DNA from: Sphingomonas sp. Leaf67
GTDB taxonomy: Bacteria; Pseudomonadota; Alphaproteobacteria; Sphingomonadales; Sphingomonadaceae
DNA: 64,000 bases
Assembly: GCF_001421965.1 (NCBI RefSeq)
Contig: NZ_LMLP01000024.1
Location: 150,862 to 214,861, forward strand
Reading direction: 5' to 3'
The notes beneath the pieces were generated by a model that was not told where the DNA came from, made no database searches, and saw nothing but the letters and a program-made list of their open reading frames with translations. The translations under genes and the position numbers were made by a program. Of the stretch, positions 25,316 through 34,713 are shown piece by piece; the stretch's first letter is position 1, and each line of letters starts with the position of its first letter.

Positions 25316-27024
25316 GCCGCATCGGCGTCGATCGGCTTCGAATAGAAATAGCCCTGCCCGAACGCGCAGCCGAGCGCGACGAGCGTCTGTTCAAGTTCCT
25401 GCGTCTCGATCCCCTCGGCCGTGGTGCGCATGCCAAGCGCCTGGGCAAGGCTGAGGATCGCACGCACGATCGCCACCTTGTCGCGATCGGCGAGCATGCC
25501 CGACACGAAGCTGCGGTCGATCTTGAGCTTGTCGATCGGCAGCTTCTGCAGATAGGCGAGGTTCGAATAACCGGTGCCGAAATCGTCCATCGCGATCGTG
25601 GCATGCATGGCCTTCAACGCCAGCATCGTCTGCAGCGTGCTATCGGGATCGACGATGAACGCGCTTTCGGTCAGTTCGATGGTGAAGCGATCGCCCGTCA
25701 GGTCGTGGCGCGACAGCACTTCGGCAAACATCGCGGCGATATCGTCGCGCTGAAGCTGCACCGCCGACAGGTTGACCGCCATCCTGGCACCGCAATGCCC
25801 GCCGGATTGACGATCCCAAAGCGCGAGCGCCCGCGCCGCTTCATCCATGGCCCAGCGGCCAAGCGGCACGATCAGGCCCGATTCCTCGGCGACGGGGATG
25901 AAATCGACCGGCGAGATGTGCTGCCCATCGGGCGTCTGCCACCGCGCCAGCGCCTCGAAACTATTGATGCGGCCGTTCGACAGGTCATAGATCGGCTGGA
26001 ACGCCAGCCGGAGCTGCCGTTCCTCCAGCGCGGTGCGCAACCGCGTCTCGATCGAAAACTGGCTGCGGACGATATCGAACAGATGCGGGCGATAGATTTC
26101 GGTCTGGCCGGTCCGTTTCGACCGCTTCACCGCGAATTGCGCGTGGCGGATCAGATCCTCGGCTTCGTCCTCGGTATCCTCACCCAGCGCGATACCGATC
26201 GAGCAATCGACACTGATGCTGAAATCGGACAGCTGGAACGGCTGGACGAGTGCCTGTTGCAGGCGACCGGCGACCAGAATCGCATCGTCCGGCCCCCCAC
26301 GCAACGTCAACAGCACCGCGAATTCATCGCCACCCGTGCGCGCCAGTACGTCGCAGCCGCGCAATACGCCTTTCAGGCGGCGCGCGACCGAGATCAGCAA
26401 TTCGTCGCCCGACAACGACCCCATGCACGCGTTGACGCGGCTGAACCGGTCGAGATTGATCGCCAGCACCGCATAGCGCGCGCGCTTGCCGTCCGCGATC
26501 CGTTCATCGACCAGATCGCCAAAGCCCATACGGTTCGCCAGCCCGGTCAGCGAATCGGTATTCATCTCCCGCCGCAGGCTGGCTTCGGTCCGCTGTTCGG
26601 CGGTCTGATCGAGCAGCGTCATCAGACAGCTGGCGACCGAGACCCTGTCGGGACAGCGGGCCAGCGTGACGTCGTAATAACGGCTGTCCACCGAATCGCC
26701 GATTTGCAGCGGGACGGAACATCGGGTTTCGGCCGAGGTCAGAAACGTCGCGATCCGATCTCCGATCGCGTCGAGCAGCGCCGCTTCCCCGCCGCAGACG
26801 AAGCCCGCCGCGCGAAAGGCCATGTTGTTCGCGATGAACACCAGTCGCCCGTCGATCAGATCGACGATCGCCGTCGGCGCGGGGATCAGGTCCAGCATTG
26901 CCGTGTCGGCATCGAACGACGAACCCGGTACTTTCGACGGTTCAGCCCGAACGGCGACGGAGTCGTCCGAAACCGGATGCGTCCTGAACGCGGAAAGGAA
27001 CTGCCGACCGAAAGCCATTTGCAT
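25285..27024 (-). CDS. GGDEF-EAL cyclic-di-GMP signalling protein
   Basis: A 579-residue cytoplasmic protein. Residues about 45-150 look like a PAS-type sensory domain ('PAPTAIVDLIDGRLVFIANN'). The GGDEF domain has the intact catalytic loop 'TGGDEFAVL', and the EAL domain has 'FEALARW', 'NLSAVQLQ', 'IELTES', 'DDFGTGYSNLAYLQ' and 'KIDRSF', so phosphodiesterase residues are present. No transmembrane segment is seen. It could synthesise and/or degrade c-di-GMP; which dominates cannot be told. A second ATG lies two codons downstream. Its 3' end overlaps cca tail-to-tail. Confidence 0.94.
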   Translation of the reverse strand: MQMAFGRQFLSAFRTHPVSDDSVAVRAEPSKVPGSSFDADTAMLDLIPAPTAIVDLIDGRLVFIANNMAFRAAGFVCGGEAALLDAIGDRIATFLTSAETRCSVPLQIGDSVDSRYYDVTLARCPDRVSVASCLMTLLDQTAEQRTEASLRREMNTDSLTGLANRMGFGDLVDERIADGKRARYAVLAINLDRFSRVNACMGSLSGDELLISVARRLKGVLRGCDVLARTGGDEFAVLLTLRGGPDDAILVAGRLQQALVQPFQLSDFSISVDCSIGIALGEDTEDEAEDLIRHAQFAVKRSKRTGQTEIYRPHLFDIVRSQFSIETRLRTALEERQLRLAFQPIYDLSNGRINSFEALARWQTPDGQHISPVDFIPVAEESGLIVPLGRWAMDEAARALALWDRQSGGHCGARMAVNLSAVQLQRDDIAAMFAEVLSRHDLTGDRFTIELTESAFIVDPDSTLQTMLALKAMHATIAMDDFGTGYSNLAYLQKLPIDKLKIDRSFVSGMLADRDKVAIVRAILSLAQALGMRTTAEGIETQELEQTLVALGCAFGQGYFYSKPIDADAAYAMLVARNA

Positions 27025-27096
27025 CGCTGTACCGCGACGATGGTTAAAAGCTTCTGAAGCCCGGCAAGCTATTCGAACGGATATGCACGTCGCCCG

Positions 27097-29349
27097 TCAG
27101 AAGCGGTTGTCGCGAGGGAAGCCGTTGGGTGGCATCCGCCCGGCCGCACCGCGTGCGGCGCGCCACGGCGTCAGATCGCCCTCGGTACGGACGCGCCCGG
27201 TCTCTCCGCCCATCGTCCAGGTCAGCCCGTCGCCGAACCGCAAGGTCCGCGCATCCGACAGGCCGCCATCGCGGAACCGTTGCAGCTGAACCCCCTGCCC
27301 ACGGGCCATTTCCGCGAGTTCGGACAGCGGAAAGAGCACGAGCTTGCGATTGTCCCCGATCGCCGCGACATAATCATCCTCCGGCGCGATGGGCCGGACG
27401 ATCTTCAGCTTGGCACCGGGGCGCGGTGCCATCACCTGCTTGCCCTTGCGGGTTTCGGCAAGCACGTCGGCGATCCGCACCGCAAAGCCGCGACCATCGG
27501 TCGCCGCCAGCAACAGCCGATCGGATGTCGCCGCGCGGAACAGCCCGACGATCCGGGCATCGCCGTCGAGATCGATCATCGCCCGCACCGGCTCGCCGAA
27601 TCCGCGTCCGCCGGGCAGCTTGTCGGCACCCAGCGTGTAGAAACGCCCGCCATCGGTGGTCAGCAACAACTTGTCGGTCGTGTGCGCGTGAAAGGCGAAG
27701 GCCGGACCGTCGCCTTCCTTGAACCGTGCGGTATCGGCGGAGGCGAGGTCGACATGCCCCCTGAGCGCCCGTACCCAGCCGCGTTGCGACAGGATGATGG
27801 TCAGCGGCTCGCGCTCGATCATCGCCTCTGCCGGGATTTCGCGTGCCGGGGCGGCTTCCTCGATCGAAGTACGGCGGGCGCCGAGCGCGGTGTCGCTGCC
27901 ATAGCGGTCGCGCATCTTCGACAGGTCGCGCTTCATGCGGGTCCGCTGCCGGGCCTCGCTGGACAGCAGCAGCGTCAGTTCGGCCTGCTCCTTTTCCAGC
28001 TTCGACCGCTCGCCGCGAATCTCCATTTCCTCTAGCTTGCGCAAGGATCGCAGCCGCATGTTGAGGATCGCTTCGGCCTGTCGGTCGGTCAGGGTGAATT
28101 CGGCGATCAGCACCGGCTTTGGTTCATCCTCGGTGCGGATGATCGCGATCACCCGGTCGAGGTTGAGATAGGCAGCCAGATAGCCGTCGAGCAATTCGAT
28201 CCGGTCGGCGATTCTGGCAAGCCGGTGCTCGCTACGCCGGCGCAGGACGACGAACTGGTGATCGACCCATGCCTTCAGTGCCTCGCGCAGCGACATGACG
28301 CGCGGGGTGCGATCCTTGTCGAGCACGTTGAGGTTGAGGGGGATGCGCGATTCGAGGTCGGTCAGCCGGAACAGCCCGTCCATCAGCACCTGGTGGTCGA
28401 CGGTGCGGCTGCGCGGTTCGAGGACGATGCGGATCTCGGCATCCGATTCGTCGCGAACGTCGGTCAGGATCGGCAGCTTCTTGTCGTTGATGAGCGCGGC
28501 GATCTGTTCGATCAGCTTGCCCTTCTGCACGCCGTACGGAATCTCGGTGATGACGATCTGCCAGCCGCCGCCTTTCTCCCGTTCGATCGTGTGGCGCGCA
28601 CGGACGCGAAAGCCACCACGACCGGTGGCATAGGCTTCGCGGATCGCGGCGGGGGTATCGGCGACGATACCGCCGGTGGGAAAATCGGGGCCGCGCACAT
28701 AAGCGAGCACGGCGGCGTCATCCGCATCCGGCCGGTCGATCAGCACGATCGCGGCCTCGTACAATTCGGCGGCGTTGTGCGGCGGTACGCTGGTCGCCAT
28801 GCCGACGGCGATGCCGCTGGCCCCGTTGGCGAGCAGATTGGGGAACAGGCCCGGAAACAGTTCGGGCTCCTGCTCCTCGCCGTTATAGGTCGGGCGGAAG
28901 TCGGTAGCGTCCTCGTCGAGGCCCGCCATCAGGTCGATCGCGACCTGCGTCAGCCGCGCTTCGGTATAACGGTAGGCGGCGGCATTATCGCCATCGATGT
29001 TGCCGAAATTGCCCTGTCCGTCGACCAGCGGATAGCGCAGCGCGAAATCCTGTGCGAGGCGGACCATCGCGTCATAGACCGACTGGTCGCCATGCGGATG
29101 GTATTTGCCGATCACGTCGCCGACGACGCGCGCGCATTTCTTGTACCCCGATGCGGGATCGAGCTTCAGCAGCCGCATCGCCCACAACAGCCGGCGATGC
29201 ACCGGCTTCAGCCCGTCGCGCACGTCGGGCAACGACCGGGCCGTGATCGTCGACAGCGCGTAGACGAGATAACGCTCGGACAATGCGCTGTCGAACGGTG
29301 CATCGAAGATGCCGATCGGCGTCGAAGGGTCGGTCAGTTCACTTGCCAT
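27097..29349 (-). CDS. parC: DNA topoisomerase IV subunit A
   Basis: A 750-residue type IIA topoisomerase A subunit. The breakage-reunion domain contains 'RDGLKPVHRRLLWAM', 'YHPHGDQSVYDAM' and the catalytic Tyr128 in 'YRYTEARL'. The C-terminal half has a coiled coil (about 430-470) and a short beta-propeller, and lacks the GyrA-box, which separates it from GyrA. It pairs with ParE to decatenate daughter chromosomes. The quinolone-determining positions equivalent to E. coli Ser80 and Glu84 are Gln89 and Asp93. ATG at 29349 is preferred to a GTG one codon earlier; the ribosome-binding site is weak. Confidence 0.94.
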   Translation of the reverse strand: MASELTDPSTPIGIFDAPFDSALSERYLVYALSTITARSLPDVRDGLKPVHRRLLWAMRLLKLDPASGYKKCARVVGDVIGKYHPHGDQSVYDAMVRLAQDFALRYPLVDGQGNFGNIDGDNAAAYRYTEARLTQVAIDLMAGLDEDATDFRPTYNGEEQEPELFPGLFPNLLANGASGIAVGMATSVPPHNAAELYEAAIVLIDRPDADDAAVLAYVRGPDFPTGGIVADTPAAIREAYATGRGGFRVRARHTIEREKGGGWQIVITEIPYGVQKGKLIEQIAALINDKKLPILTDVRDESDAEIRIVLEPRSRTVDHQVLMDGLFRLTDLESRIPLNLNVLDKDRTPRVMSLREALKAWVDHQFVVLRRRSEHRLARIADRIELLDGYLAAYLNLDRVIAIIRTEDEPKPVLIAEFTLTDRQAEAILNMRLRSLRKLEEMEIRGERSKLEKEQAELTLLLSSEARQRTRMKRDLSKMRDRYGSDTALGARRTSIEEAAPAREIPAEAMIEREPLTIILSQRGWVRALRGHVDLASADTARFKEGDGPAFAFHAHTTDKLLLTTDGGRFYTLGADKLPGGRGFGEPVRAMIDLDGDARIVGLFRAATSDRLLLAATDGRGFAVRIADVLAETRKGKQVMAPRPGAKLKIVRPIAPEDDYVAAIGDNRKLVLFPLSELAEMARGQGVQLQRFRDGGLSDARTLRFGDGLTWTMGGETGRVRTEGDLTPWRAARGAAGRMPPNGFPRDNRF

Positions 29350-29409
29350 CACAACCGCGATAGCAGGCGAACCCCGCCTCTGCGATAGGCGAAATGGAAC
29401 GAACCGGGA

Positions 29410-29985
29410 TCAGGCCGCCTGTCGCCCGTCGGATACGCGCACCGCACCCGGTTCACCATCGGCCAGCGCCACCACATCGGCGACGATGCCCTGCCATTCG
29501 GTGTCGCTCATTTCGATCAGGCCGAACAGCCGCATGAGGAACGCCCCCTCCATCGCGAGGAACGCCAGCCGCAGCCGGCGACCCGCGTCGGTGGTGACGT
29601 CGATCAGGTCGATCCGCTCACGATACCATTTGCGCACCAGCACCATATGCTGCGGCGAATTGAGGACCGAGACCAGCAGGCTGGGCGCCCCCCGCCGCGA
29701 ACGATCGTTATAATCGGCGGCGTAATCGATATGGACCCGGGCCGGGCAGGTGCCATCGGCGGCACCCAGTTCGGCGATGCGTTCGGCATATTCGTCCTGC
29801 CACCGCTCGAACATCGCGGCGATCAGCGATTCCTTGCTGCGAAAACTGTATTGCACACCGCCGTTGGTGATGCCCATATGCTCCGCGACGGCGGCGATGG
29901 TCAGGCCGACCGGGCCCTTTTCCAGCGTCACCGACTCGGCGGCATCCAACAGCTTGTCACGCTCGATCGTACGAGTTCTTCCCAC
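29410..29985 (-). CDS. TetR/AcrR-family transcriptional regulator
   Basis: About 191 residues. The N-terminal helix-turn-helix is 'KLLDAAESVTLEKGPVGLTIAAVAEHMGITNGGVQYSFRSKESLIAAMFERW', a standard TetR DNA-binding domain, followed by an all-helical ligand domain. The GTG at 29985 (protein beginning V-G-R-T-R-T) is chosen because AAGGGG lies about eight bases upstream; another GTG two codons earlier is possible. Upstream on its strand is a perfect TATAAT at 30079-30074. It is divergent from an alpha/beta hydrolase gene, its likely target. Confidence 0.88.
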   Translation of the reverse strand: MGRTRTIERDKLLDAAESVTLEKGPVGLTIAAVAEHMGITNGGVQYSFRSKESLIAAMFERWQDEYAERIAELGAADGTCPARVHIDYAADYNDRSRRGAPSLLVSVLNSPQHMVLVRKWYRERIDLIDVTTDAGRRLRLAFLAMEGAFLMRLFGLIEMSDTEWQGIVADVVALADGEPGAVRVSDGRQAA

Positions 29986-30073
29986 TTCCACGCCCCTTTG
30001 CAGCCGGCATACCGCCGGCCAAACCCTTCCCCGCGGCCCCCTTAGCGCAAAATTATCCGCCCGCGCGATTTTT

Positions 30074-30079
30074 ATTATA
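30074..30079 (-). promoter_or_regulatory. Consensus -10 box for the TetR gene
   Basis: Minus-strand TATAAT in an AT-rich island of an otherwise GC-rich region, about 90 bases before the TetR start. No good -35 is found 16-18 bases upstream, so an activator or an extended spacer may be involved. Confidence 0.45.
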
Positions 30080-30131
30080 CGATTCATCATTATGGGTACG
30101 GTTGCGACACTCGGTGGATCGGACTGCAACA

Positions 30132-30998
30132 ATGGCTGAATGCGTCACGTCATGGACCGCAATGTGTTGGCCCGACCTGACCCGGCGACCGCGCCCCGAT
30201 CCGGACCGGACGTTCCACTACGGGTCGGACCGGTTGCAGGTGGTCGACCTGTGGTTGCCCGCGGGCGATCCCGCCACGTGCCGGCCGATCGTGCTGATGG
30301 TGCATGGAGGATGCTGGCAGAGTTCGATCGCCGACCGGCGGCTGATGGACTGGATTGCCGCCGATCTTCGCGCGGACGGCATCGCCGTGTGGAATATCGA
30401 CTATCGCGGGGTCGACCGCGATGGCGGCGGTTATCCGGGGACGTTTCTCGACGCGGCGGCGGCGGCCGATGTGCTGCGCGACCATGCCGGGACGTACGCC
30501 CTCGACCTGTCGCGGATCGTCGCGGTCGGACATTCGGCGGGCGGGCATCTGGCGCTGTGGCTCGCCGCGCGGCATCGCCTTCCCGGCGATAGTCCGCTGG
30601 CGACCGACGATCCGTTGCCGATCGCGCATGTCGTCAGTCTGGGCGGTCTGCCCGATCTTGCCGCGGTCGAAGCCAGCCCGGACAATGGCTGCGGGACGGA
30701 GGTCGTCGCGCAACTGGTCGGGGGGGACCGGGTCGATCGCTTCGCCGATACCTCCGTCGTCGAGCTGCTGCCGGTCGGGGTGCCGATCGACCTGATCGAC
30801 GGCGCGCAGGACGAGATCGTTCCCGCCGCGATGGCACCGGCCTTTGCCGAAGCCGCCCGCGCCGCCGGAGACCGGGTGGTGATGCAACGGATCGCGGAAA
30901 CCGGCCATGTCGAGCTGATCGCACCGGAAACGCCGGCATGGGCCGCGGCCAAGGCCTCGATCCGGCGCGCCTTGTCGAGCGCCACCCCCTTCGAATAG
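30132..30998 (+). CDS. Alpha/beta-fold hydrolase (esterase/kynurenine-formamidase-like)
   Basis: A 288-residue alpha/beta hydrolase. The oxyanion-hole motif is 'VLMVHGGCWQ' and the nucleophile elbow GHSAGGH is in 'IVAVGHSAGGHLALWLA'. Late acidic and His residues are in 'LIDGAQDEIVP' and 'ETGHVELI', completing a Ser-Asp-His triad. The HGG form and spacing resemble carboxylesterases and arylformamidases. ATG at 30132 is used; a TTG ten codons earlier is in frame. It has no signal peptide, so it is cytoplasmic. It is divergent from and probably regulated by the TetR gene. The substrate is unknown. Confidence 0.85.
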   Translation: MAECVTSWTAMCWPDLTRRPRPDPDRTFHYGSDRLQVVDLWLPAGDPATCRPIVLMVHGGCWQSSIADRRLMDWIAADLRADGIAVWNIDYRGVDRDGGGYPGTFLDAAAAADVLRDHAGTYALDLSRIVAVGHSAGGHLALWLAARHRLPGDSPLATDDPLPIAHVVSLGGLPDLAAVEASPDNGCGTEVVAQLVGGDRVDRFADTSVVELLPVGVPIDLIDGAQDEIVPAAMAPAFAEAARAAGDRVVMQRIAETGHVELIAPETPAWAAAKASIRRALSSATPFE

Positions 30999-31060
30999 CG
31001 GCGGATTGCATCCGCCTTATTTCTGCCCTATTTTAGCCACGAATAAGGCAGGAGTTGTCG

Positions 31061-31897
31061 ATGACCCGTTCGCGTTCGACCTTGATCATCATGGCCGCCG
31101 TCTCCGCTGCGCTTGCCGGTTGCGGCCGACCCGATACCGCCGACGAGACGGGATCGACCGATCAGGATGCCCCGCCAGGCGTCGAGGTGACCGCTGCGCC
31201 GGGCGTCGCGTTCCGATACGACTACGCCTTCCGCCTGCCAGCGCAGCGGATCGCCGCAGCACAGGAACGCCATGCCGAGGCATGCGAGCGACTAGGTCCG
31301 GACCGCTGCCGGATCACCGGGATGCGCTATCTCCGCTCGCCGAAGAACGACGTCACCGCCGATCTGCAGTTCAGCATCGTCCCCGCCCTTGCGCGCGGCT
31401 TCGGCCGCGATGCAATCGGAGTGGTCGAACGCAGCGAAGGCGGCGTGCGCAGCGTCAATGTCAGTGGCGAGCACGTTGGCGCAACCATCGACGCCGCCAG
31501 AACCGCGCGCAACGCTGCCGCCGCCGAACGCGCCACCGTCGAGAAGCGGATCGCGGACGGCAATCGTTCGACCGCGACCGAACTGGAACGGCAGCGCGCC
31601 GATCTGGCGCGGACGATCCGGGACGCCGATGCGCAGGCCGCCGGGCAACGCGCGCTCCTGAATGCGACGCCGGTCGCGTTCCATTACGAATCGGGCAAGG
31701 CCGCCCCGGGCTTCGAAACCCGGTCGCCGCTGGCACAGGCGGGCGAACTGCTCGGCTGGTCGGCGGGCGTAACGTTCAGCACGGTGCTCAATCTGCTTGG
31801 GCTGCTGCTGCCACCGATGTTGCTCGCGGCGATTCTGGCCGGGCTGTTCGTTGGCGGGCGGCGGTTCGTGCGACGGCGGATCGCGCCCGCGGCGTGA
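31061..31897 (+). CDS. DUF4349-type membrane-anchored lipoprotein
   Basis: A 278-residue protein. A lipobox-bearing signal peptide ('AVSAALAGCG', lipidated Cys near 21) is followed by a periplasmic domain. A coiled-coil stretch (about 140-195, 'AAAERATVEKRIADGNRSTATELERQRADLARTI' in part) and a C-terminal membrane helix ('LNLLGLLLPPMLLAAILAGLFVGG') complete the DUF4349 layout. AGGAG lies seven bases before the ATG. Function is unknown; homologues are envelope proteins. It is codirectional with purC. Confidence 0.8.
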   Translation: MTRSRSTLIIMAAVSAALAGCGRPDTADETGSTDQDAPPGVEVTAAPGVAFRYDYAFRLPAQRIAAAQERHAEACERLGPDRCRITGMRYLRSPKNDVTADLQFSIVPALARGFGRDAIGVVERSEGGVRSVNVSGEHVGATIDAARTARNAAAAERATVEKRIADGNRSTATELERQRADLARTIRDADAQAAGQRALLNATPVAFHYESGKAAPGFETRSPLAQAGELLGWSAGVTFSTVLNLLGLLLPPMLLAAILAGLFVGGRRFVRRRIAPAA

Positions 31898-31988
31898 TTG
31901 CGCGCCCGGCCCCCTTGGGCTATGCGGCGGCTTTCTACACCGGCCACGGGCATCCCCCGGGCCGGCCCGTTTCGTCGAAGGGAATCGC

Positions 31989-32768
31989 ATGGCTCGCCGC
32001 CGCCAGATTTACGAAGGCAAGGCAAAGATCCTGTACGAGGGTCCGGAGCCGGGTACGCTGATCCAGTATTTCAAGGATGACGCCACCGCTTTCAACGCCC
32101 AGAAAAAGGGCACGATCAACGGCAAGGGCGTGCTGAACAACCGGATTTCCGAGCACGTCTTCACGCTGCTCGGCAATATCGGGGTGCCGACCCACTTCAT
32201 CCGCCGGCTTAACATGCGCGAGCAGTTGATCCGTCAGGTCGAAATCGTGCCGATCGAGGTCGTGGTGCGCAACGTCGCCGCGGGTTCGCTGTCGAAACGG
32301 CTGGGCATCGAGGAAGGGCAGCAGCTGCCGCGCACGATCGTCGAATATTATTACAAGGACGATGCGCTGGGCGATCCGATGGTATCGGACGAACACATCC
32401 TGTGCTTCGGCTGGGCCGCGCAGGACGAATTGCACGAGATGGCCGACATGGCGATCCGCGTGAACGACTTCCTGTCCGGGCTGTTCGCCGGGATCAACAT
32501 CCGGCTGGTCGACTTCAAGCTCGAATTCGGTCGCATCTGGGACAATGATTTCAGCCGGATCATCCTGGCCGACGAAATCAGCCCCGATGGCTGCCGCCTG
32601 TGGGACATGACCACCAACGAGAAGCTCGACAAGGATCGCTTCCGTCGCGATCTCGGCGGCGAAGTCGAAGCCTATCAGGAGGTCGCGCGCCGGCTGGGCC
32701 TGATGCCCGAAGGCGCGGACTCGGCGGTCCTCGACCTCGAGACGCATCGCAAGAAGCGCGAGAAGTAA
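31989..32768 (+). CDS. purC: Phosphoribosylaminoimidazole-succinocarboxamide synthase (SAICAR synthetase)
   Basis: A 259-residue PurC. It starts 'RRQIYEGKAKILYEG' (ATP-binding loop) and has 'VEIVPIEVVVRNVAAGSLSKR' and 'LVDFKLEFGR'. The substrate/metal region reads 'IILADEISPDGCRLWD'. The length fits bacterial PurC. AAGGGA lies six bases before the ATG at 31989; the open frame extends upstream into the previous gene without coding features. It joins CAIR and aspartate in purine synthesis. A REP-type palindrome follows its stop. Confidence 0.95.
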   Translation: MARRRQIYEGKAKILYEGPEPGTLIQYFKDDATAFNAQKKGTINGKGVLNNRISEHVFTLLGNIGVPTHFIRRLNMREQLIRQVEIVPIEVVVRNVAAGSLSKRLGIEEGQQLPRTIVEYYYKDDALGDPMVSDEHILCFGWAAQDELHEMADMAIRVNDFLSGLFAGINIRLVDFKLEFGRIWDNDFSRIILADEISPDGCRLWDMTTNEKLDKDRFRRDLGGEVEAYQEVARRLGLMPEGADSAVLDLETHRKKREK

Positions 32769-32786
32769 GACTCCACCCGACCAGAA

Positions 32787-32890
32787 CGTCATCCCGGCGA
32801 AAGCCGGGATCCACGGACGGGGTGTCGCCAATGGCGCTTGCCGTCGCTGCCGTCGCGCATCCATGGGTTCCGGCTTTCACCGGGATGACG
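32787..32890. repeat. REP-type inverted repeat doublet
   Basis: Left arm at 32787-32816 starts CGTCATCCCGGCGAAAGCC; right arm at 32861-32890 is its reverse complement with only a few mismatches, separated by 44 bases. Each arm is itself a small hairpin (CCCGGC...GCCGGG). This is the layout of a REPIN between convergent purC and acyl-CoA dehydrogenase genes, where it can also act as a transcription end. Confidence 0.8.
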
Positions 32891-32906
32891 GTTCTGACGG
32901 GTGCCC

Positions 32907-34709
32907 CTACCCCCGCGCGAACATCGCCGGGTCGAGCGCCATCACCGCATCGGCCCCGCCTTCGACCTTGCGCCGCAGGGCACCGGTGTCGGGGATGATG
33001 CGTTCGGCATAGAAGCGCGCGGTTACCCGCTTGCCCTCGACGAACGTCGGATCGCCTTCGCCCGATGCCGCCAGTGACTCAGCCGCGGTCAGCATCCGCA
33101 GCCACATCAGTCCGGTCGCGACGATCCCCATGATGTGCATATACGAATGCGCGCCCGCCCCGACATGGTTCGGGTTCTGCATCCCGTTGGCCATGAACCA
33201 CATCGTCGCCGCCTGCAGGTCCTTGAGCCCGCGCTCCAGCCGCTCGGCGAAGTCGCGGGTCGCATCCGCGCCCTTCGCTGTCGCGATTTCCTCGGCTGTG
33301 ATGCGGAAGAAATGCTGGATCGCACGCCCGTTATTCTGCGCCAGCTTGCGCCCGACCAGATCCATCGCCTGCACGCCGTTGGTGCCTTCATAGATCATCG
33401 CGATCCGGGCATCGCGGACATATTGCTCCATGCCCCATTCGGCGATGTAGCCGTGCCCGCCATAGACCTGCTGCGCATTGGTCGCGACGTCATAGCCCTT
33501 GTCGGTGCCATAGCCCTTGATGACCGGAGTCAGCAGCGACACCAGATCGTCGGCCAGCTCGCGCGTCGCCGCATCCTCGCTCATATGCGCCAGATCGACC
33601 TGCAACGCGCCCCACAGGCACAGCGCGCGCAGCCCCTCGGTCAGCGCCTTGCCCTCCATCAGCATCCGCCGTACATCGGGATGGACGAACAGCGTATCGG
33701 CCTTTTCCTGCGGTTGCGCGGGGCCGGTCAGCGCCCGGCCCTGTCGCCGGTCGCCGGCATAGATCACCGCATTCTGATAGGCGGTTTCGGCAACACCCAG
33801 ACCCTGCAACCCGACGCCGAGGCGCGCCGCGTTCATCATGATGAACATCGCGGCCAGCCCCTTCATCTCGTCCCCGACCAGCCAGCCCTTTGCGCCGTCA
33901 TAGTTCATGACGCAGGTCGAATTCGCGTGGATGCCCATCTTGTGCTCGATCGAGCCGCACGTCACCGGATTACGCGCGCCGAGCGACCCGTCGTCGTTCA
34001 CGAGGAATTTCGGCACAACGAACAGCGAAATCCCCTTCGAGCTTTCCGGCGCACCCGGCGTCTTGGCAAGGACGAGGTGGATGATGTTGTCGGTCAGGTC
34101 ATGCTCGCCCGACGAGATGAAGATCTTGGTGCCGGTGATCGCCCACGACCCGTCGTCGTTCGGCACGGCGCGCGTCTTGATAAGACCGAGATCGGTGCCG
34201 CATTGCGGCTCGGTCAGGTTCATGGTGCCGCCCCATTCGCCCGACACCATCCTGGGCACATACATCGCCTGCTGTTCGGGGTTGCCCTTGACCAGCAAGG
34301 CGGCGATCGCGCCGTGCGTCAGCCCGGGATACATGGCAAATGCCATGTTGGCGGAGATCAGATATTCCTCGAACGCGGTCGCGACGACATGCGGCATCGC
34401 CTGCCCGCCAAACGCCTCCGGTGCCGACAGCGTGCCCCAACCCGATTCGACGAACTGGCGATAGGCCTGCTTGAACCCGTCGGGCGTGGTCACGCTGCCA
34501 TCGGGATGGCGAGTGCAGCCCTGCAGGTCGCCCGATGCGTTCAGCGGAAACAGCACTTCGGCGACGAAGCGACCGCCCTCCTCCAGCACCGCCTCGACCG
34601 TATCGGGCGTGGCATTGGCGAAACCAGGCAGCGCGGCATGATCGCCGATCCTGAGCACATGATCGAGGATGAAGCGGGTGTCGCGGACCGGCGGGGTATA
34701 GCTGGGCAT
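32907..34709 (-). CDS. Acyl-CoA dehydrogenase, long (FadE/AidB-like) subfamily
   Basis: A 600-residue flavoenzyme. The N-terminal helical extension (1-80) is followed by the acyl-CoA dehydrogenase core. FAD-binding signatures are 'GTMNLTEPQCGTDLG' and 'WAITGTKIFISSGEHDL'. The C-terminal region has 'QVYGGHGYIAEWGMEQYVRDARIAMIYEGTNGVQ', with Glu in the catalytic-base position, and a further C-terminal domain absent from short members. It oxidises an acyl-CoA in beta-oxidation. It lies four bases behind a MerR regulator and shares the regulator's promoter. Chain length and branching specificity are not predictable. Confidence 0.92.
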   Translation of the reverse strand: MPSYTPPVRDTRFILDHVLRIGDHAALPGFANATPDTVEAVLEEGGRFVAEVLFPLNASGDLQGCTRHPDGSVTTPDGFKQAYRQFVESGWGTLSAPEAFGGQAMPHVVATAFEEYLISANMAFAMYPGLTHGAIAALLVKGNPEQQAMYVPRMVSGEWGGTMNLTEPQCGTDLGLIKTRAVPNDDGSWAITGTKIFISSGEHDLTDNIIHLVLAKTPGAPESSKGISLFVVPKFLVNDDGSLGARNPVTCGSIEHKMGIHANSTCVMNYDGAKGWLVGDEMKGLAAMFIMMNAARLGVGLQGLGVAETAYQNAVIYAGDRRQGRALTGPAQPQEKADTLFVHPDVRRMLMEGKALTEGLRALCLWGALQVDLAHMSEDAATRELADDLVSLLTPVIKGYGTDKGYDVATNAQQVYGGHGYIAEWGMEQYVRDARIAMIYEGTNGVQAMDLVGRKLAQNNGRAIQHFFRITAEEIATAKGADATRDFAERLERGLKDLQAATMWFMANGMQNPNHVGAGAHSYMHIMGIVATGLMWLRMLTAAESLAASGEGDPTFVEGKRVTARFYAERIIPDTGALRRKVEGGADAVMALDPAMFARG

Positions 34710-34713
34710 CGGG

